A stretch of 64,000 bases of DNA from Nocardioides sp. URHA0020 (GTDB lineage Bacteria > Actinomycetota > Actinomycetes > Propionibacteriales > Nocardioidaceae), in NCBI RefSeq assembly GCF_000620705.1, contig NZ_KK211167.1, forward strand, positions 186,001-250,000, in the 5' to 3' direction. The notes under the pieces were generated by a model. That model was not told the origin of the DNA, did not search any database, and worked only from the letters and a program-made list of their open reading frames with translations. Within the stretch, counting starts at the first letter, position 1. The number at the start of each line of letters is the position of its first letter. A program made the translations under genes and the position numbers. This document shows positions 1-8,211 of this stretch, in pieces.

Positions 1-519
1 TCCCAGCTCAACCCGCTGGAGGAGGCCGCGGCCTACGCGCAGATGCTGGACGACTTCGGGTGCACGCACGAGGAGCTCGCCAGCCGCATCGGTCGCTCGC
101 GGCCCCAGATCAGCAACACCCTGCGGCTCCTCAAGCTCACACCCGCCGTCCAGCGCCGGGTCGCGGCCGGCGTGCTCTCGGCCGGCCACGCCCGGTCGCT
201 GCTCGCGATCGAAAACCCGGAGATCCAGGACCGGCTGGCCGCCAAGGTGATCGCCGAGGGCATCAGCGTGCGCGCCCTGGAGGAGATCGTCGCCCTTCGC
301 GACGTCGACTCGCCGGCACCGCGGGCCACCCGCAGCAAGCCGCACGCTCCCGGCCTGGTCGACCTGGCCGACCGGCTCTCCGACCGCTTCGAGACCCGGG
401 TCAAGGTGGACCTCGGCCGGGCCAAGGGCAAGATCACGGTGGAGTTCGGCTCGCTGGACGACCTGCAGCGCATTGTCGACATCATGGACCCGCGCAACCG
501 CAACGACCGCCCGGTCTGA
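1..519 (+). CDS. parB: Chromosome-partitioning protein ParB, C-terminal part (5' end outside window)
   Basis: The frame is open from base 1 and stops at TGA 517-519, giving 172 residues of the C-terminal part. The helix-turn-helix that reads parS is visible ([21 protein letters not shown] region, about residues 21-45 of the fragment), followed by the conserved [11 protein letters not shown] segment and a C-terminal dimerisation domain ending [10 protein letters not shown]. The N-terminal CTP-binding region lies outside the window. ParB binds parS near the origin, spreads as a CTP-dependent clamp and recruits SMC. The neighbours trxA, trxB and sigM support its identity as the chromosomal copy rather than a plasmid one. 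I saw no canonical parS (GTTTCACGTGAAAC) in the window. Confidence 0.95.
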   Translation, partial: SQLNPLEEAAAYAQMLDDFGCTHEELASRIGRSRPQISNTLRLLKLTPAVQRRVAAGVLSAGHARSLLAIENPEIQDRLAAKVIAEGISVRALEEIVALRDVDSPAPRATRSKPHAPGLVDLADRLSDRFETRVKVDLGRAKGKITVEFGSLDDLQRIVDIMDPRNRNDRPV

Positions 520-533
520 GCGGGAAGCGCAGC

Positions 534-575
534 CGACAAAGCAATGAATTGGTAAGTCAGCAAGTCACTTTGTCG
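534..575. terminator. Hairpin between convergent parB and plsC-like gene
   Basis: CGACAAAG (534-541) pairs with CTTTGTCG (568-575) around a 26-base loop in the short AT-richer gap after parB. The 3' arm overlaps the last codons of the leftward acyltransferase gene. A second, overlapping inverted repeat CAAGTC/GACTTG (561-566 and 575-580) is also present. The position between two convergent genes suggests a bidirectional terminator, but there is no T-tract. Confidence 0.35.
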
Positions 576-1329
576 ACTTGTTGGCTCGTCGCTCGGCCCG
601 GATCCGTCGCTCCTCGGCGTCCAGGCGCAGCGCCTCGTCGGGGGTCGGGGCGGAGCCGCCGTACGCCGCGGGGAGCCACCAGGACCCGGTCGGCTGCTCC
701 TCGCTCGGGTAGCTGCGGATCGTCTCGTCGAGCAGCCCCGCCATCACCGAGCGCAGCTCCTCGGTCTCGGCGACCGGGTCCGCGCCCGTGGGGTGCAGCG
801 GCGCGCCCACGGTCAGCGCGATGGTCTTGCCCCGGGAGAAGTCGCGCGGGTGGTCCTTCGTCATCATCCGCTGCGTGCCCCACATGACGACCGGCACCAC
901 CGGCACGCCGGCCTCGGCCGCGATCCGCACCGCACCGGTCTTGAACTCCTTGAGCTCCATCGACCGCGAGATCGTGGCCTCCGGGAAGATGCCGACCGCC
1001 TCCCCGCGGCGCAGGTAGTCGATCGCCGTACGCGCCGAGGACTCCCCGGCCCCGCGGTCCACCTCGATGTGGTGCAGCGAGCGCATCAGCGGCCCGACCA
1101 GGGAGTGGTCGAACAGCTCGCGCTTGGCCATGAACCGGACCAGCCGGCCCGAGGGGTTGGCGGCGAGGCCGCCGTAGACGAAGTCGACGTAGCCGATGTG
1201 GTTGCAGGCCAGCAGCACGCCGCCGGTCCGCGGCACGTGCTCGGTGCCGGTCATCACGAAGCGCTGGCCCAGCAGCCGGAAGCCGGTCTTGGCAGCCAGG
1301 ATGACCGGGGGGTAGGTGATGTCGCGCAT
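565..1329 (-). CDS. 1-acyl-sn-glycerol-3-phosphate acyltransferase family protein
   Basis: 254 residues. The PlsC-family motifs are all visible: NHIGYVD (the NHX4D catalytic motif, about residue 43), FMAKREL, and FPEATIS (the acceptor-binding FPEG-type block), then VPVVPVVMWG. The family transfers an acyl group to lysophosphatidic acid or a similar lysolipid at the inner membrane face. There is no long transmembrane segment, as usual for actinobacterial members. The ATG at 1329 follows GAGGAG at good spacing. It lies 13 bases after the aminotransferase gene and is probably cotranscribed with it. The lipid substrate cannot be told from sequence. Confidence 0.85.
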   Translation of the reverse strand: MRDITYPPVILAAKTGFRLLGQRFVMTGTEHVPRTGGVLLACNHIGYVDFVYGGLAANPSGRLVRFMAKRELFDHSLVGPLMRSLHHIEVDRGAGESSARTAIDYLRRGEAVGIFPEATISRSMELKEFKTGAVRIAAEAGVPVVPVVMWGTQRMMTKDHPRDFSRGKTIALTVGAPLHPTGADPVAETEELRSVMAGLLDETIRSYPSEEQPTGSWWLPAAYGGSAPTPDEALRLDAEERRIRAERRANKSTK

Positions 1330-1342
1330 GGTGCTCCTCGGG

Positions 1343-2557
1343 TCAGCGGCGGGTCTCGAGGAAGTCGGCGATGCGGCCGATCGCCTCCTCGAGGACGGTG
1401 GCGTCGGGCAGGGTCACCAGCCGGAAGTGGTCGGGCCGCGGCCAGTTGAAGCCGGTGCCGTGGGTGACGAGCAGCTTCTTGGCGCGCAGGAGGTCGATCA
1501 CGAACGCCTCGTCGTCCTCGATCGGGTAGACCTCGGGATCGAGCCGGGGGAAGCAGTAGAGGGCGCCCATCGGCTCCACGTTGCTGACGCCCGGGATCTC
1601 GTTCAGCAGGCGGCTGGCGAGCTTGCTCTGCTCGTAGAACCGACCACCGGGCACGACCAGCTCCTCGACCGACTGGTAGCCGCCCAGCGCGGTCTGGATC
1701 GCGTGCTGCGCGGGGACGTTGGCGCACATCCGCATGTTGGCGACCAGGGTGAGGCCCTCCAGGAAGTCCTGGGCGATCTCCTGCGGCCCGGAGATCATCA
1801 GCCAGCCCGCCCGGTAGCCACAGACGCGGTAGGCCTTGGACAGGCCGCCGAAGGTCAGGCAGAGCACGTCGCTGCCGGCGTACGTCGCCGCGTGGTGGTG
1901 CTCGGCGTCGTCGAAGATGATCTTCTCGTAGATCTCGTCGGCGAAGACGACCAGCTCGTGGCGGCGGGCGATGTCGATCAGGCCCGTGACGACCGCCTCG
2001 CTGTAGACGGCGCCGGTGGGGTTGTTGGGGTTGATGATCACCAGGCCCTGGGTGTGCTCGGTGATCTTGGCCTCGATGTCGGCGAGGTCGGGATTCCAGC
2101 CGTTGGCCTCGTCGCACTCGTAGTGCACGGCCGTCCCTCCGGACAAGGTGACGGCGCCGGTCCAGAGCGGGTAGTCGGGCGCCGGCACGAGGATCTCGTT
2201 GCCGTCGTCGAGGAACGCCTGCAGCACCATGGTGATCAGCTCGGAGACGCCGTTGCCGATGAAGACGTCGTCGACGCCGACGTCGCGCAGCCCGTGGCTC
2301 TGGTAGTACTGCGCGACAGCGGTCCGGGCCGGGTAGATGCCCTGGCTGTCGCTGTAGCCCTGCGAGTAGGGCAGGTGGTGCACGATGTCGGCCACGATGG
2401 CCTCCGGCGCCTCGAAGCCGAACGGCGCGGTGTTGCCGATGTTCAGCTTGAGGATGTGGTGACCCTCGGCCTCCAGCCGCTGAGCCTCGAGCAGGATCGG
2501 TCCGCGGACGTCGTACCGGACGTTCTGCAGCTTGCGGCTCTGTCGGATCTTGCGCAC
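1343..2557 (-). CDS. alaA: AlaA-type alanine/glutamate-pyruvate aminotransferase
   Basis: 404 residues, a full-length fold-type I class I/II aminotransferase. It matches my memory of E. coli AlaA closely along its length: NVRYDVRGPI near the N-terminus, IGNTAPFGFEAP, GYSDSQGIYPAR, PAPDYPLWT, INPNNPTGAVYS, the PLP-lysine block GGLSKAYRVCGYRAGW, and TGFNWPRPDHFRLVTLP near the end. AlaA moves the amino group of glutamate to pyruvate to form alanine. The GTG start at 2557 has no clear ribosome binding site; CAGGAT lies six bases upstream on the coding strand, which fits leaderless transcription. The plsC-like gene follows 13 bases downstream. Confidence 0.88.
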   Translation of the reverse strand: MRKIRQSRKLQNVRYDVRGPILLEAQRLEAEGHHILKLNIGNTAPFGFEAPEAIVADIVHHLPYSQGYSDSQGIYPARTAVAQYYQSHGLRDVGVDDVFIGNGVSELITMVLQAFLDDGNEILVPAPDYPLWTGAVTLSGGTAVHYECDEANGWNPDLADIEAKITEHTQGLVIINPNNPTGAVYSEAVVTGLIDIARRHELVVFADEIYEKIIFDDAEHHHAATYAGSDVLCLTFGGLSKAYRVCGYRAGWLMISGPQEIAQDFLEGLTLVANMRMCANVPAQHAIQTALGGYQSVEELVVPGGRFYEQSKLASRLLNEIPGVSNVEPMGALYCFPRLDPEVYPIEDDEAFVIDLLRAKKLLVTHGTGFNWPRPDHFRLVTLPDATVLEEAIGRIADFLETRR

Positions 2558-2618
2558 CCGGTCATCCTGACAGGCCGGTGCCTACCATGGGTCGGGGGAG
2601 CACGGCGGAGGGAGTGTG

Positions 2619-3272
2619 ATGTCGCGCAAGGTGGTCCGGCTGACCCTCGACCATCTCGAGGACCTCGCCGCGCCCTGCCGCTCCTGCCTCTTCTGGGAGC
2701 TGGACCCGGTACGCCGCGGCCGGGTGACGGATCCCTGCGCGGAGAAGGACGCCTGGGTGTCGGAGGTGCTGCGCGAGTGGGGCTCGTGCGGTCGGGTGGC
2801 GCTGGTCGACGACGTGCCCGTCGGGTTCGCGCTCTACGCGCCGGAGGCGTTCGTGCCGGGCGCGGCGGCCTTCGCGACGGCACCGGTGTCGTCGGACGCG
2901 GTGCTGCTGACCACGATCCACGTGGATCCGGCGCACCGCGGCGGTGGACTGGGCCGGATGCTGGTGCAGGGACTGGCCAACGACCTGGTGCAGCGCGGGG
3001 GGATCGGCGCGGTCGAGGCCTTCGGCGACCCGCTGGGTCGCGGTGGACGCTGCCTGCTGCCGGTCGAGTTCCTCGGCAGCGTGGGATTCAAGACCCACCG
3101 GACGCACCCGAGCACGCCGCGGATGCGGATGGACCTGCGGGCGGCGCTCAGCTGGAAGGACGAGGTGGAGAGCGTCCTGGGCCGCCTCGTGGGCGCGATG
3201 CGCCCGAAATCGGCGCGAGGCCCGGCGCCGAAAGCGACACGGGCCTCGCGGGACACCCTTGCGGGTGGTTGA
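2619..3272 (+). CDS. GNAT family N-acetyltransferase with CxxC N-terminus
   Basis: 217 residues. The GNAT core is seen in IHVDPAHRGGGLGRMLVQGLA (acetyl-CoA pyrophosphate loop, split across the R/Q-x-x-G-x-G/A type motif) in the middle of the protein. The N-terminus has a CRSCLFWEL segment, a Cys-x-x-Cys preceding the fold that I associate with an actinobacterial GNAT group kept near trxA. ATG 2619 is preferred over GTG 2616 because GGAGG (2607-2611) sits seven bases upstream of it. It is divergent from alaA and ends one base before trxA, tail to tail. Substrate unknown. Confidence 0.75.
   Translation: MSRKVVRLTLDHLEDLAAPCRSCLFWELDPVRRGRVTDPCAEKDAWVSEVLREWGSCGRVALVDDVPVGFALYAPEAFVPGAAAFATAPVSSDAVLLTTIHVDPAHRGGGLGRMLVQGLANDLVQRGGIGAVEAFGDPLGRGGRCLLPVEFLGSVGFKTHRTHPSTPRMRMDLRAALSWKDEVESVLGRLVGAMRPKSARGPAPKATRASRDTLAGG
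3214..3250. terminator. Terminator-like hairpin inside the GNAT 3' coding end
   Basis: CGCGAGGCCCG (3214-3224) pairs perfectly with CGGGCCTCGCG (3240-3250), an 11-base GC stem with a 15-base loop. It lies within the last codons of the acetyltransferase gene, just before the convergent trxA stop. With no intergenic space left, the hairpin seems to be built into the coding sequence. No T-tract follows. Confidence 0.45.
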
Positions 3273-3599
3273 TCAGGCGATGTACTCGGCCAGCTCGTCG
3301 AGCAGCTTGGCCTTGGGGCGGGCGCCGACGATGCTCTTCACGACCTCGCCGCCCTGGTAGACGTTGATCGTCGGGATGCCGGTGACCCGGTACGACGACG
3401 GGGTGACCGGGTTCTCGTCCACGTTCATCTTGAGGAAGGTGACCTTGTCACCGTGGGCGGTCGCGATCTCGTCGAGGATCGGGGCGACCTGGCGGCACGG
3501 GCCGCACCACTCTGCCCAGAAGTCCACGAGGACCGGCTTGTCGGACTTGAGGACCTGCGCCTCGAACTCGGCGTCGGTCACTGCACTGATGTTGCCCAC
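3273..3599 (-). CDS. trxA: Thioredoxin
   Basis: 108 residues, the normal size of thioredoxin. The WCGPC redox site is at residues 31-35 (Cys32, Cys35), with FWAEW before it, the cis-proline block TGIPTINVYQGGE, and buried Asp26. It reduces protein disulfides in the cytosol and is recycled by thioredoxin reductase, encoded immediately upstream on the same strand (gap 82 bases). The start is GTG at 3599, preceded by AAAGGA. The order trxB-trxA beside sigM is the usual actinobacterial layout. Confidence 0.96.
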   Translation of the reverse strand: MGNISAVTDAEFEAQVLKSDKPVLVDFWAEWCGPCRQVAPILDEIATAHGDKVTFLKMNVDENPVTPSSYRVTGIPTINVYQGGEVVKSIVGARPKAKLLDELAEYIA

Positions 3600-3681
3600 G
3601 GATGGTTCCTTTCGACGGTGAACTCGGAGGTCTGATCACTCAACACCAGGCCGCGGCCCGATGTTCCCTGAACGACGCGGG

Positions 3682-4698
3682 TCAGAGGCCCGCGGTCGTC
3701 ACGCGCTCGTCGAGCGCCTCGGCCGCCACGTCGTCCTGCGCCTGCGCGGGGGTGACGGCGCCGAAGTCCAGGTCTGCCAGGTAGCGCTCGGCGTCCAGGG
3801 CCGCCGCGCAGCCCGTGCCCGCCGCGGTGATGGCCTGGCGGTAGTGGTGGTCGACCAGGTCGCCGGCAGCGAACACGCCGGGGACGTTGGTGGCCGTCGA
3901 CGGGTGCCGCACCAGGACGTAGCCGTTGTCGTCGAGGTCGACCTGGCCCGGGAGCAGCTCCGAGCGCGGGTCGTGGCCGATCGCGATGAAGAGGCCGGTC
4001 GCCGGCAGGTTGCTGGTCTCCCCGGTGACGGTGTCCTCGAGGGTGAGGGACTCGAGGCGGTCGGCGCCGTTGATCTCGGCGACCTTGGAGTTCCAGATGA
4101 TCTCGAGCTTGGGGTCGGCGAACGCCCGGTCCTGCATGATCTTGGAGGCACGCAGCTCGTCGCGGCGCACGATGAGGGAGACCTTGGACCCGAAGCGGGT
4201 GAGGAAGGTCGCCTCCTCGATCGCGGAGTCACCGCCGCCGACGACCGCGATGTGCTGGTCGCGGAAGAAGAAGCCGTCGCAGGTCGCGCACCACGACACG
4301 CCGCGACCGGACAGCTCGTCCTCGCGGGGCAGCTCGAGCTTGCGGTAGCCCGAGCCCATCGACAGGATCACCGAGCGCGCCCGGAAGGTGGCGTCGGCGG
4401 TCTGCACGACCTTGATGTCGCCGCTCAGGTCGACCTCGACCACGTCGTCGGAGATCAGCTCGGCGCCGAAGCGCTCGGCCTGGGCACGCATCTCGTCCAT
4501 CAGGGCGGGACCCATGATGCCGTCGCGGAAGCCGGGGAAGTTCTCGACCTCGGTCGTGTTCATCAGCGCACCACCAGCCGTCACCGACCCCTCGAAGACC
4601 AGCGGCTGGAGGCTCGCGCGGGCGGCGTACACCGCAGCGGTGTAGCCGGACGGGCCGGAGCCGATGATGATGACGTTGCGGACGTCGGTGTCGGACAT
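3682..4698 (-). CDS. trxB: Thioredoxin-disulfide reductase
   Basis: 338 residues from ATG 4698. FAD-binding [15 protein letters not shown] is near the N-terminus, the redox CATC within [11 protein letters not shown] lies mid-protein, [10 protein letters not shown] marks the NADPH-binding domain, and the C-terminal FAD contact reads [15 protein letters not shown]. The flavoenzyme passes electrons from NADPH to TrxA. The frame is open further upstream, but ATG 4698 is chosen because AGGAGAG precedes it and homologues begin here. A candidate sigma-R/sigma-M-type promoter lies at 4764-4790. Confidence 0.96.
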   Translation of the reverse strand: MSDTDVRNVIIIGSGPSGYTAAVYAARASLQPLVFEGSVTAGGALMNTTEVENFPGFRDGIMGPALMDEMRAQAERFGAELISDDVVEVDLSGDIKVVQTADATFRARSVILSMGSGYRKLELPREDELSGRGVSWCATCDGFFFRDQHIAVVGGGDSAIEEATFLTRFGSKVSLIVRRDELRASKIMQDRAFADPKLEIIWNSKVAEINGADRLESLTLEDTVTGETSNLPATGLFIAIGHDPRSELLPGQVDLDDNGYVLVRHPSTATNVPGVFAAGDLVDHHYRQAITAAGTGCAAALDAERYLADLDFGAVTPAQAQDDVAAEALDERVTTAGL

Positions 4699-4763
4699 GG
4701 AGCGCGACTCTCCTCTTGCTGGGTGGAGCGGGTGCCGCTGTCGGTGTCGAGCGGCACGGGTAG

Positions 4764-4790
4764 AACCGATCGTAGGTGAGGAAACTTCCC
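4764..4790 (-). promoter_or_regulatory. Candidate thiol-stress ECF promoter of trxB-trxA
   Basis: Read on the minus strand, GGAAG (4789-4785) is followed after 18 bases by GTT (4766-4764). This resembles the GGAAT-N18-GTT promoters read by SigR/SigH-type sigma factors that drive thioredoxin genes in Actinobacteria. The -35 has one change from consensus. It lies about 65 bases upstream of the trxB start and just past the anti-sigma gene stop. Confidence 0.45.
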
Positions 4791-4799
4791 CGGAGTGGC

Positions 4800-5441
4800 T
4801 CAGCCCACCGCGACCGTGCTGGACCGGACCACCGCGGTCTCGCCGCACAGGTAGAGGTCGACCCGCTGCCGGTCGCCGGACGGCGGCCGCAGGACGAGCA
4901 CGCCGGGCTCCCCGTCGTACTGGACGGCCAGGCGCTCACCGGGCCCCACCGCCAGGTCGGCGCAGGCGGGCGGCAGCGACGGGACGATCGGGCGCGCGCT
5001 GGCGGAGCCCTGCTTGGCGGCGAGGAGGGCTCTGACCTCGGTGCCGAAGCCGGCCGAGCTCAGCACGACCGGGGGGCCGGTCGCGAGCTGGCTGCGATCG
5101 CCCGCACTGTCGCCGTCGACGTCGGACTGCGGCGCGGAGGCGCCCCCGGCCTCGGACCGCTGGGCGGACCCGGCGTCACCGCCCCCGCCGCCCAGGTCGA
5201 GCTGGGTGAAGCCCACAGCGAGGACGACCACGGCGGAGGCGGCGACCAGGAGGGTGCGTGCTGTACGCCGTCGCCGGCGTGCGGCGAGGTCGACGGGAGG
5301 GGTCGGCCGACCTAGGTCGAGCCCGGCGAGCACCCGGTCGAGACGGTCGACGACCTCGGCGGGCATCGGCTCGTCGTGACGGGCGTCGGCCAGGAGCCGG
5401 CGTACCTGCTCCTCGGCGGGGGTCGGCTCGGGATCGGACAC
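4800..5441 (-). CDS. Putative anti-SigM membrane protein
   Basis: 213 residues. The N-terminal cytoplasmic part (about 1-65) contains a short helical [14 protein letters not shown] segment. One membrane span follows ([16 protein letters not shown], about 68-85), then a Gly/Ser-rich linker and an extracellular C-terminal domain. There is no HX3CX2C zinc motif. It lies 58 bases downstream of sigM and upstream of trxB-trxA, matching the position of the SigM anti-sigma factor in mycobacteria. The assignment rests on position and topology, not on a domain match. GTG 5441 is preceded by AGGAGG. Confidence 0.6.
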   Translation of the reverse strand: MSDPEPTPAEEQVRRLLADARHDEPMPAEVVDRLDRVLAGLDLGRPTPPVDLAARRRRRTARTLLVAASAVVVLAVGFTQLDLGGGGGDAGSAQRSEAGGASAPQSDVDGDSAGDRSQLATGPPVVLSSAGFGTEVRALLAAKQGSASARPIVPSLPPACADLAVGPGERLAVQYDGEPGVLVLRPPSGDRQRVDLYLCGETAVVRSSTVAVG

Positions 5442-5499
5442 GGGTGTTCACCTCCTCGTGGTGGTCGGCCTGGTGGTGGCACTGGTGGGTGACGGGGAC

Positions 5500-6189
5500 T
5501 CAGCCGGTGGCCGGTGGACCACGCGGGGCGTCGGTGGGTTCGACGGGCGTCGAGGCCACCGGGTTCCGCGCCGGGGTGTCGTGCGGGTCACCCTCGGCGG
5601 CGTCGAGCAGGGGCGCGAGCAGCTCGGCGAGGCGGGCCCGGCCGCGGGAGCACCGTGACTTCACGGTCCCGACCGCGCAGTCGAGGATCGCGGCCGCCTC
5701 GGCGACCGGGTAGCCCTCCATGTCGACGAGCACCAGCGCGGCTCGCTGCTCCTCCGGCAGGGTGCGCAGCGCGTCGAGGACCATGGCGCGCTGCTCGGTG
5801 CGGCTCGCGTGGTCGGCCGGGTCGGCGACCTCGTCGGTCGCCGAGCGCAGCGACCCGCGGTCCCCGCGCTCGTCGAGGTCGTCGGGCAGCGGCTCGGCGC
5901 GGCGTACCTTGGCCGCGCGCAGGCGGTCGAGGCAGGCGTTCACGACGACGCGGTGCAGCCAGGTGGTCACCGCGGAGTCACCGCGGAACGTGCCGGCCCG
6001 GCGGTACGCCGCCACCAGGCCGTCCTGGAGGCCGTCGGCCGCGTCGTCGCGGTTGCCCATCGTGCGCAGCGCCACCGCCCAGAGCCGGTCGCGGTGCCGG
6101 GCGAAGAGCCGGCCGAACGCGTCCGGGTCACCCCCGACGTGAGCGGCCAGCAACTCGGCGTCCGTGGGCTCGTGCTGCGCCTCGCTCAT
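5500..6189 (-). CDS. sigM: ECF RNA polymerase sigma factor SigM
   Basis: 229 residues. Region 2 is seen in FGRLFARHRDRLWAVALRTM and the DDAADGLQDGLVAAYRRAGTF block; region 4 in LRTLPEEQRAALVLVDMEGY through AVGTVKSRCSRGRARL. The C-terminus has a Pro/Thr-rich tail. The ATG overlaps the stop of the upstream pseudokinase gene (ATGA). The neighbours (pseudokinase, MurJ upstream; anti-sigma, trxB, trxA downstream) are those of mycobacterial and streptomycete SigM, a membrane/oxidative-stress sigma factor. The promoter set it reads here is not known. Confidence 0.88.
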   Translation of the reverse strand: MSEAQHEPTDAELLAAHVGGDPDAFGRLFARHRDRLWAVALRTMGNRDDAADGLQDGLVAAYRRAGTFRGDSAVTTWLHRVVVNACLDRLRAAKVRRAEPLPDDLDERGDRGSLRSATDEVADPADHASRTEQRAMVLDALRTLPEEQRAALVLVDMEGYPVAEAAAILDCAVGTVKSRCSRGRARLAELLAPLLDAAEGDPHDTPARNPVASTPVEPTDAPRGPPATG

Positions 6190-8144
6190 CCGCGCGCCGT
6201 CACCTCGGCGACCTCACCGCGGAAGCCGTCGGCGGTGGCGGGCACGGAGGTGAGGAACACGACGAGGTAGCGGCCTCGGACCGGCTGGTCGAGGGTGATC
6301 CGGTCGGTCTTGTCGACCGTGGCCCGGGCGACGGCCTTGAGGCCGTCGGTCGTGGTCGGGCGGGTGTCGGTGAGGTAGAGCGACAGGCCGGTCGACCCGC
6401 CCAGCACCGTCACGTCGACGGCCGTGACCGAGCGCTCGGCGCCGAGGTCGAGGACCAGGCCGACCCCCGCCTTGAGCCCGCCGGGGCCGAAGTTCTGCTT
6501 GTAGTTGAGGCTGCGCCAGGCTGTCGCCTTGTCGCCGTCGACGGCGAGCGGCGCCAGCTCGGGGTTCTCCTGCGGCGGCGTGCCCTGCGGGTCGAAGTCG
6601 GTGGCGGTGACCCCGGTGATCGGGTCGGTCGCCGGCGAGACCGGCGCCTGGCTCGACGGGGTCGCGGACGGACGGTCGTCGTCGTCCGGCACGGCGCCCA
6701 GAGGGGTGCGGCCGCGGCCGAGGTTGTAGGCGACGGCGACGGCGAGCAGCAGGAGCACGGCGGCCGCGATGACAGCGGCCAGGCGCAGCCAGTTGCGACC
6801 CGGCATCTCCTCCTCGGGCTCGTCGGCCGCGGCGATCAGGCCGGTGCCGGTGTCCCAGGGCCAGAAGCCGCGGCCACCGGGAGCCGGGGCGGGCGCCGGG
6901 ACCGGTGCCGGGACCGGCGGCGTGCTGGGCCGCGCTCCGGGACGCGGCCTGCGGGTGGGCGTGCCCTCGGCCGGGGTAGGGGCGAAGAGCGGGCGCTCCG
7001 GTGGCTCCTCGAACGGCGGGGGTGGCGCGGCGGGCTCGCCCGGCGCGACCAGCCAGGAGACGTCGTCGGTCTCGTCGTCGAAGATCGGCAGCCCGGCCTG
7101 GGTCGGCAGCTCGGCCGCCGGCTCGGGCGTGTCAGCGGGCTGGGCCGGCTGGGCGGGCTGGGCGGGCTGGGTCGTCTCGACGGTGTCCACGGGTACGGCG
7201 GGCTGCGCCGGGTCGGTCGCCGCCTCCGGCTCCGGGTCGGGCTCCGGCTCCGGCTCGGGCGTCGGGGGCGGGACCTGGCGGGCCGGCCGGTCGGCGATCG
7301 CGGGCAGGGCCGCGATCTCGTTGGTGTCGCGGTGACCGGCGGCGGCCTCCGCCTCCGCCAGGCCGGTGCTGTCGCCGACGAACGCGCACAGGTAGTCGGC
7401 GATGCCCTGGGCGGAGGCGACGTCGTGGGTCTCGCGCAGGCGGGCGCCGGCCGGCCCGGAGTAGGGGTTGACGACCTCGTCGCACAGCGTGTCCAGCGGC
7501 CGCGGGATGCCGGCGCGGACCTGGCGGGGGCGGAGCACCCGGCCCTGCTCGAGGGGCGCCTCGGCGATGGCCGACGAGGAGACTCCGGGCCACTTGCCGG
7601 TGAGCGCGCAGTAGAGGATGCCGCCGAGGTCGGCGACGTCGGTCGACACCCGGCCGGCCGGGAGCCCGTGCATGGCCGCGTCCACGGCGTACCCGATCAG
7701 GCGGACGCCGCCGGTGTGGTCGACGAGCACGTTCTCTGGGATCAGCCGGCCGTGGGCGACCCCGACCTCGTGGCCGGCGGCGACGGCGGCGGCCACCTCG
7801 GACACGAGCCAGGCCGCTCGACGCGGACCGAGCGGTCCGGCAGCGAGCATGATGTCGAGGGAGTCGCCCGAGCCCCACTCGTTGATGACGTAGCAGAGCC
7901 CGTTGGCCCGGTCGGCGTCCAGGACCCGCAGCAGGCGCCGGTCGTGGACGGTCGCGGAGCGCCGTGCCGCCTCGAGCAGGTCGGTGGCGCGCTCGTCGTC
8001 CTCGGCGATGACGTGCAGGGCGACGTGCCGGTCCAGCACCCGGTCGTGGGCACGCCAGAACCGGCCGCCCCCGCTCTCCGTGAGCAGGTCGACCAGGCGG
8101 TACCGGTCGGCGAGCACGTCGCCGGGCCGGATCGAGCTCGGCAC
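6186..8144 (-). CDS. Membrane pseudokinase with discoidin-like extracellular domain (MurJ partner)
   Basis: 652 residues. A protein-kinase-like domain fills about residues 8-265 but lacks catalytic groups: the VAVK lysine is replaced (HVALHVI), the HRD motif reads VAHGRLIPEN, and DFG reads LIGYAVD. A long Pro/Glu/Thr-rich segment follows, then one membrane span (AAVIAAAVLLLLAVAVAY) and a C-terminal beta-rich domain (VDGDKATAWRS, DLGAERSVTAVDV) typical of galactose-binding/discoidin folds. In Mycobacterium the corresponding domains are fused to MurJ and bind the FHA protein FhaA; here they form a separate protein encoded just downstream of murJ (gap 67 bases). Start is GTG 8144 after GAGGGGAG. 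Confidence 0.85.
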   Translation of the reverse strand: MPSSIRPGDVLADRYRLVDLLTESGGGRFWRAHDRVLDRHVALHVIAEDDERATDLLEAARRSATVHDRRLLRVLDADRANGLCYVINEWGSGDSLDIMLAAGPLGPRRAAWLVSEVAAAVAAGHEVGVAHGRLIPENVLVDHTGGVRLIGYAVDAAMHGLPAGRVSTDVADLGGILYCALTGKWPGVSSSAIAEAPLEQGRVLRPRQVRAGIPRPLDTLCDEVVNPYSGPAGARLRETHDVASAQGIADYLCAFVGDSTGLAEAEAAAGHRDTNEIAALPAIADRPARQVPPPTPEPEPEPDPEPEAATDPAQPAVPVDTVETTQPAQPAQPAQPADTPEPAAELPTQAGLPIFDDETDDVSWLVAPGEPAAPPPPFEEPPERPLFAPTPAEGTPTRRPRPGARPSTPPVPAPVPAPAPAPGGRGFWPWDTGTGLIAAADEPEEEMPGRNWLRLAAVIAAAVLLLLAVAVAYNLGRGRTPLGAVPDDDDRPSATPSSQAPVSPATDPITGVTATDFDPQGTPPQENPELAPLAVDGDKATAWRSLNYKQNFGPGGLKAGVGLVLDLGAERSVTAVDVTVLGGSTGLSLYLTDTRPTTTDGLKAVARATVDKTDRITLDQPVRGRYLVVFLTSVPATADGFRGEVAEVTARG

Positions 8145-8211
8145 TCAGCTCCCCTCGTCGGACTCGGACCAGACCGTCGTCGCGGTGGTCCAGGCCCATC
8201 GTAGGGCGATG

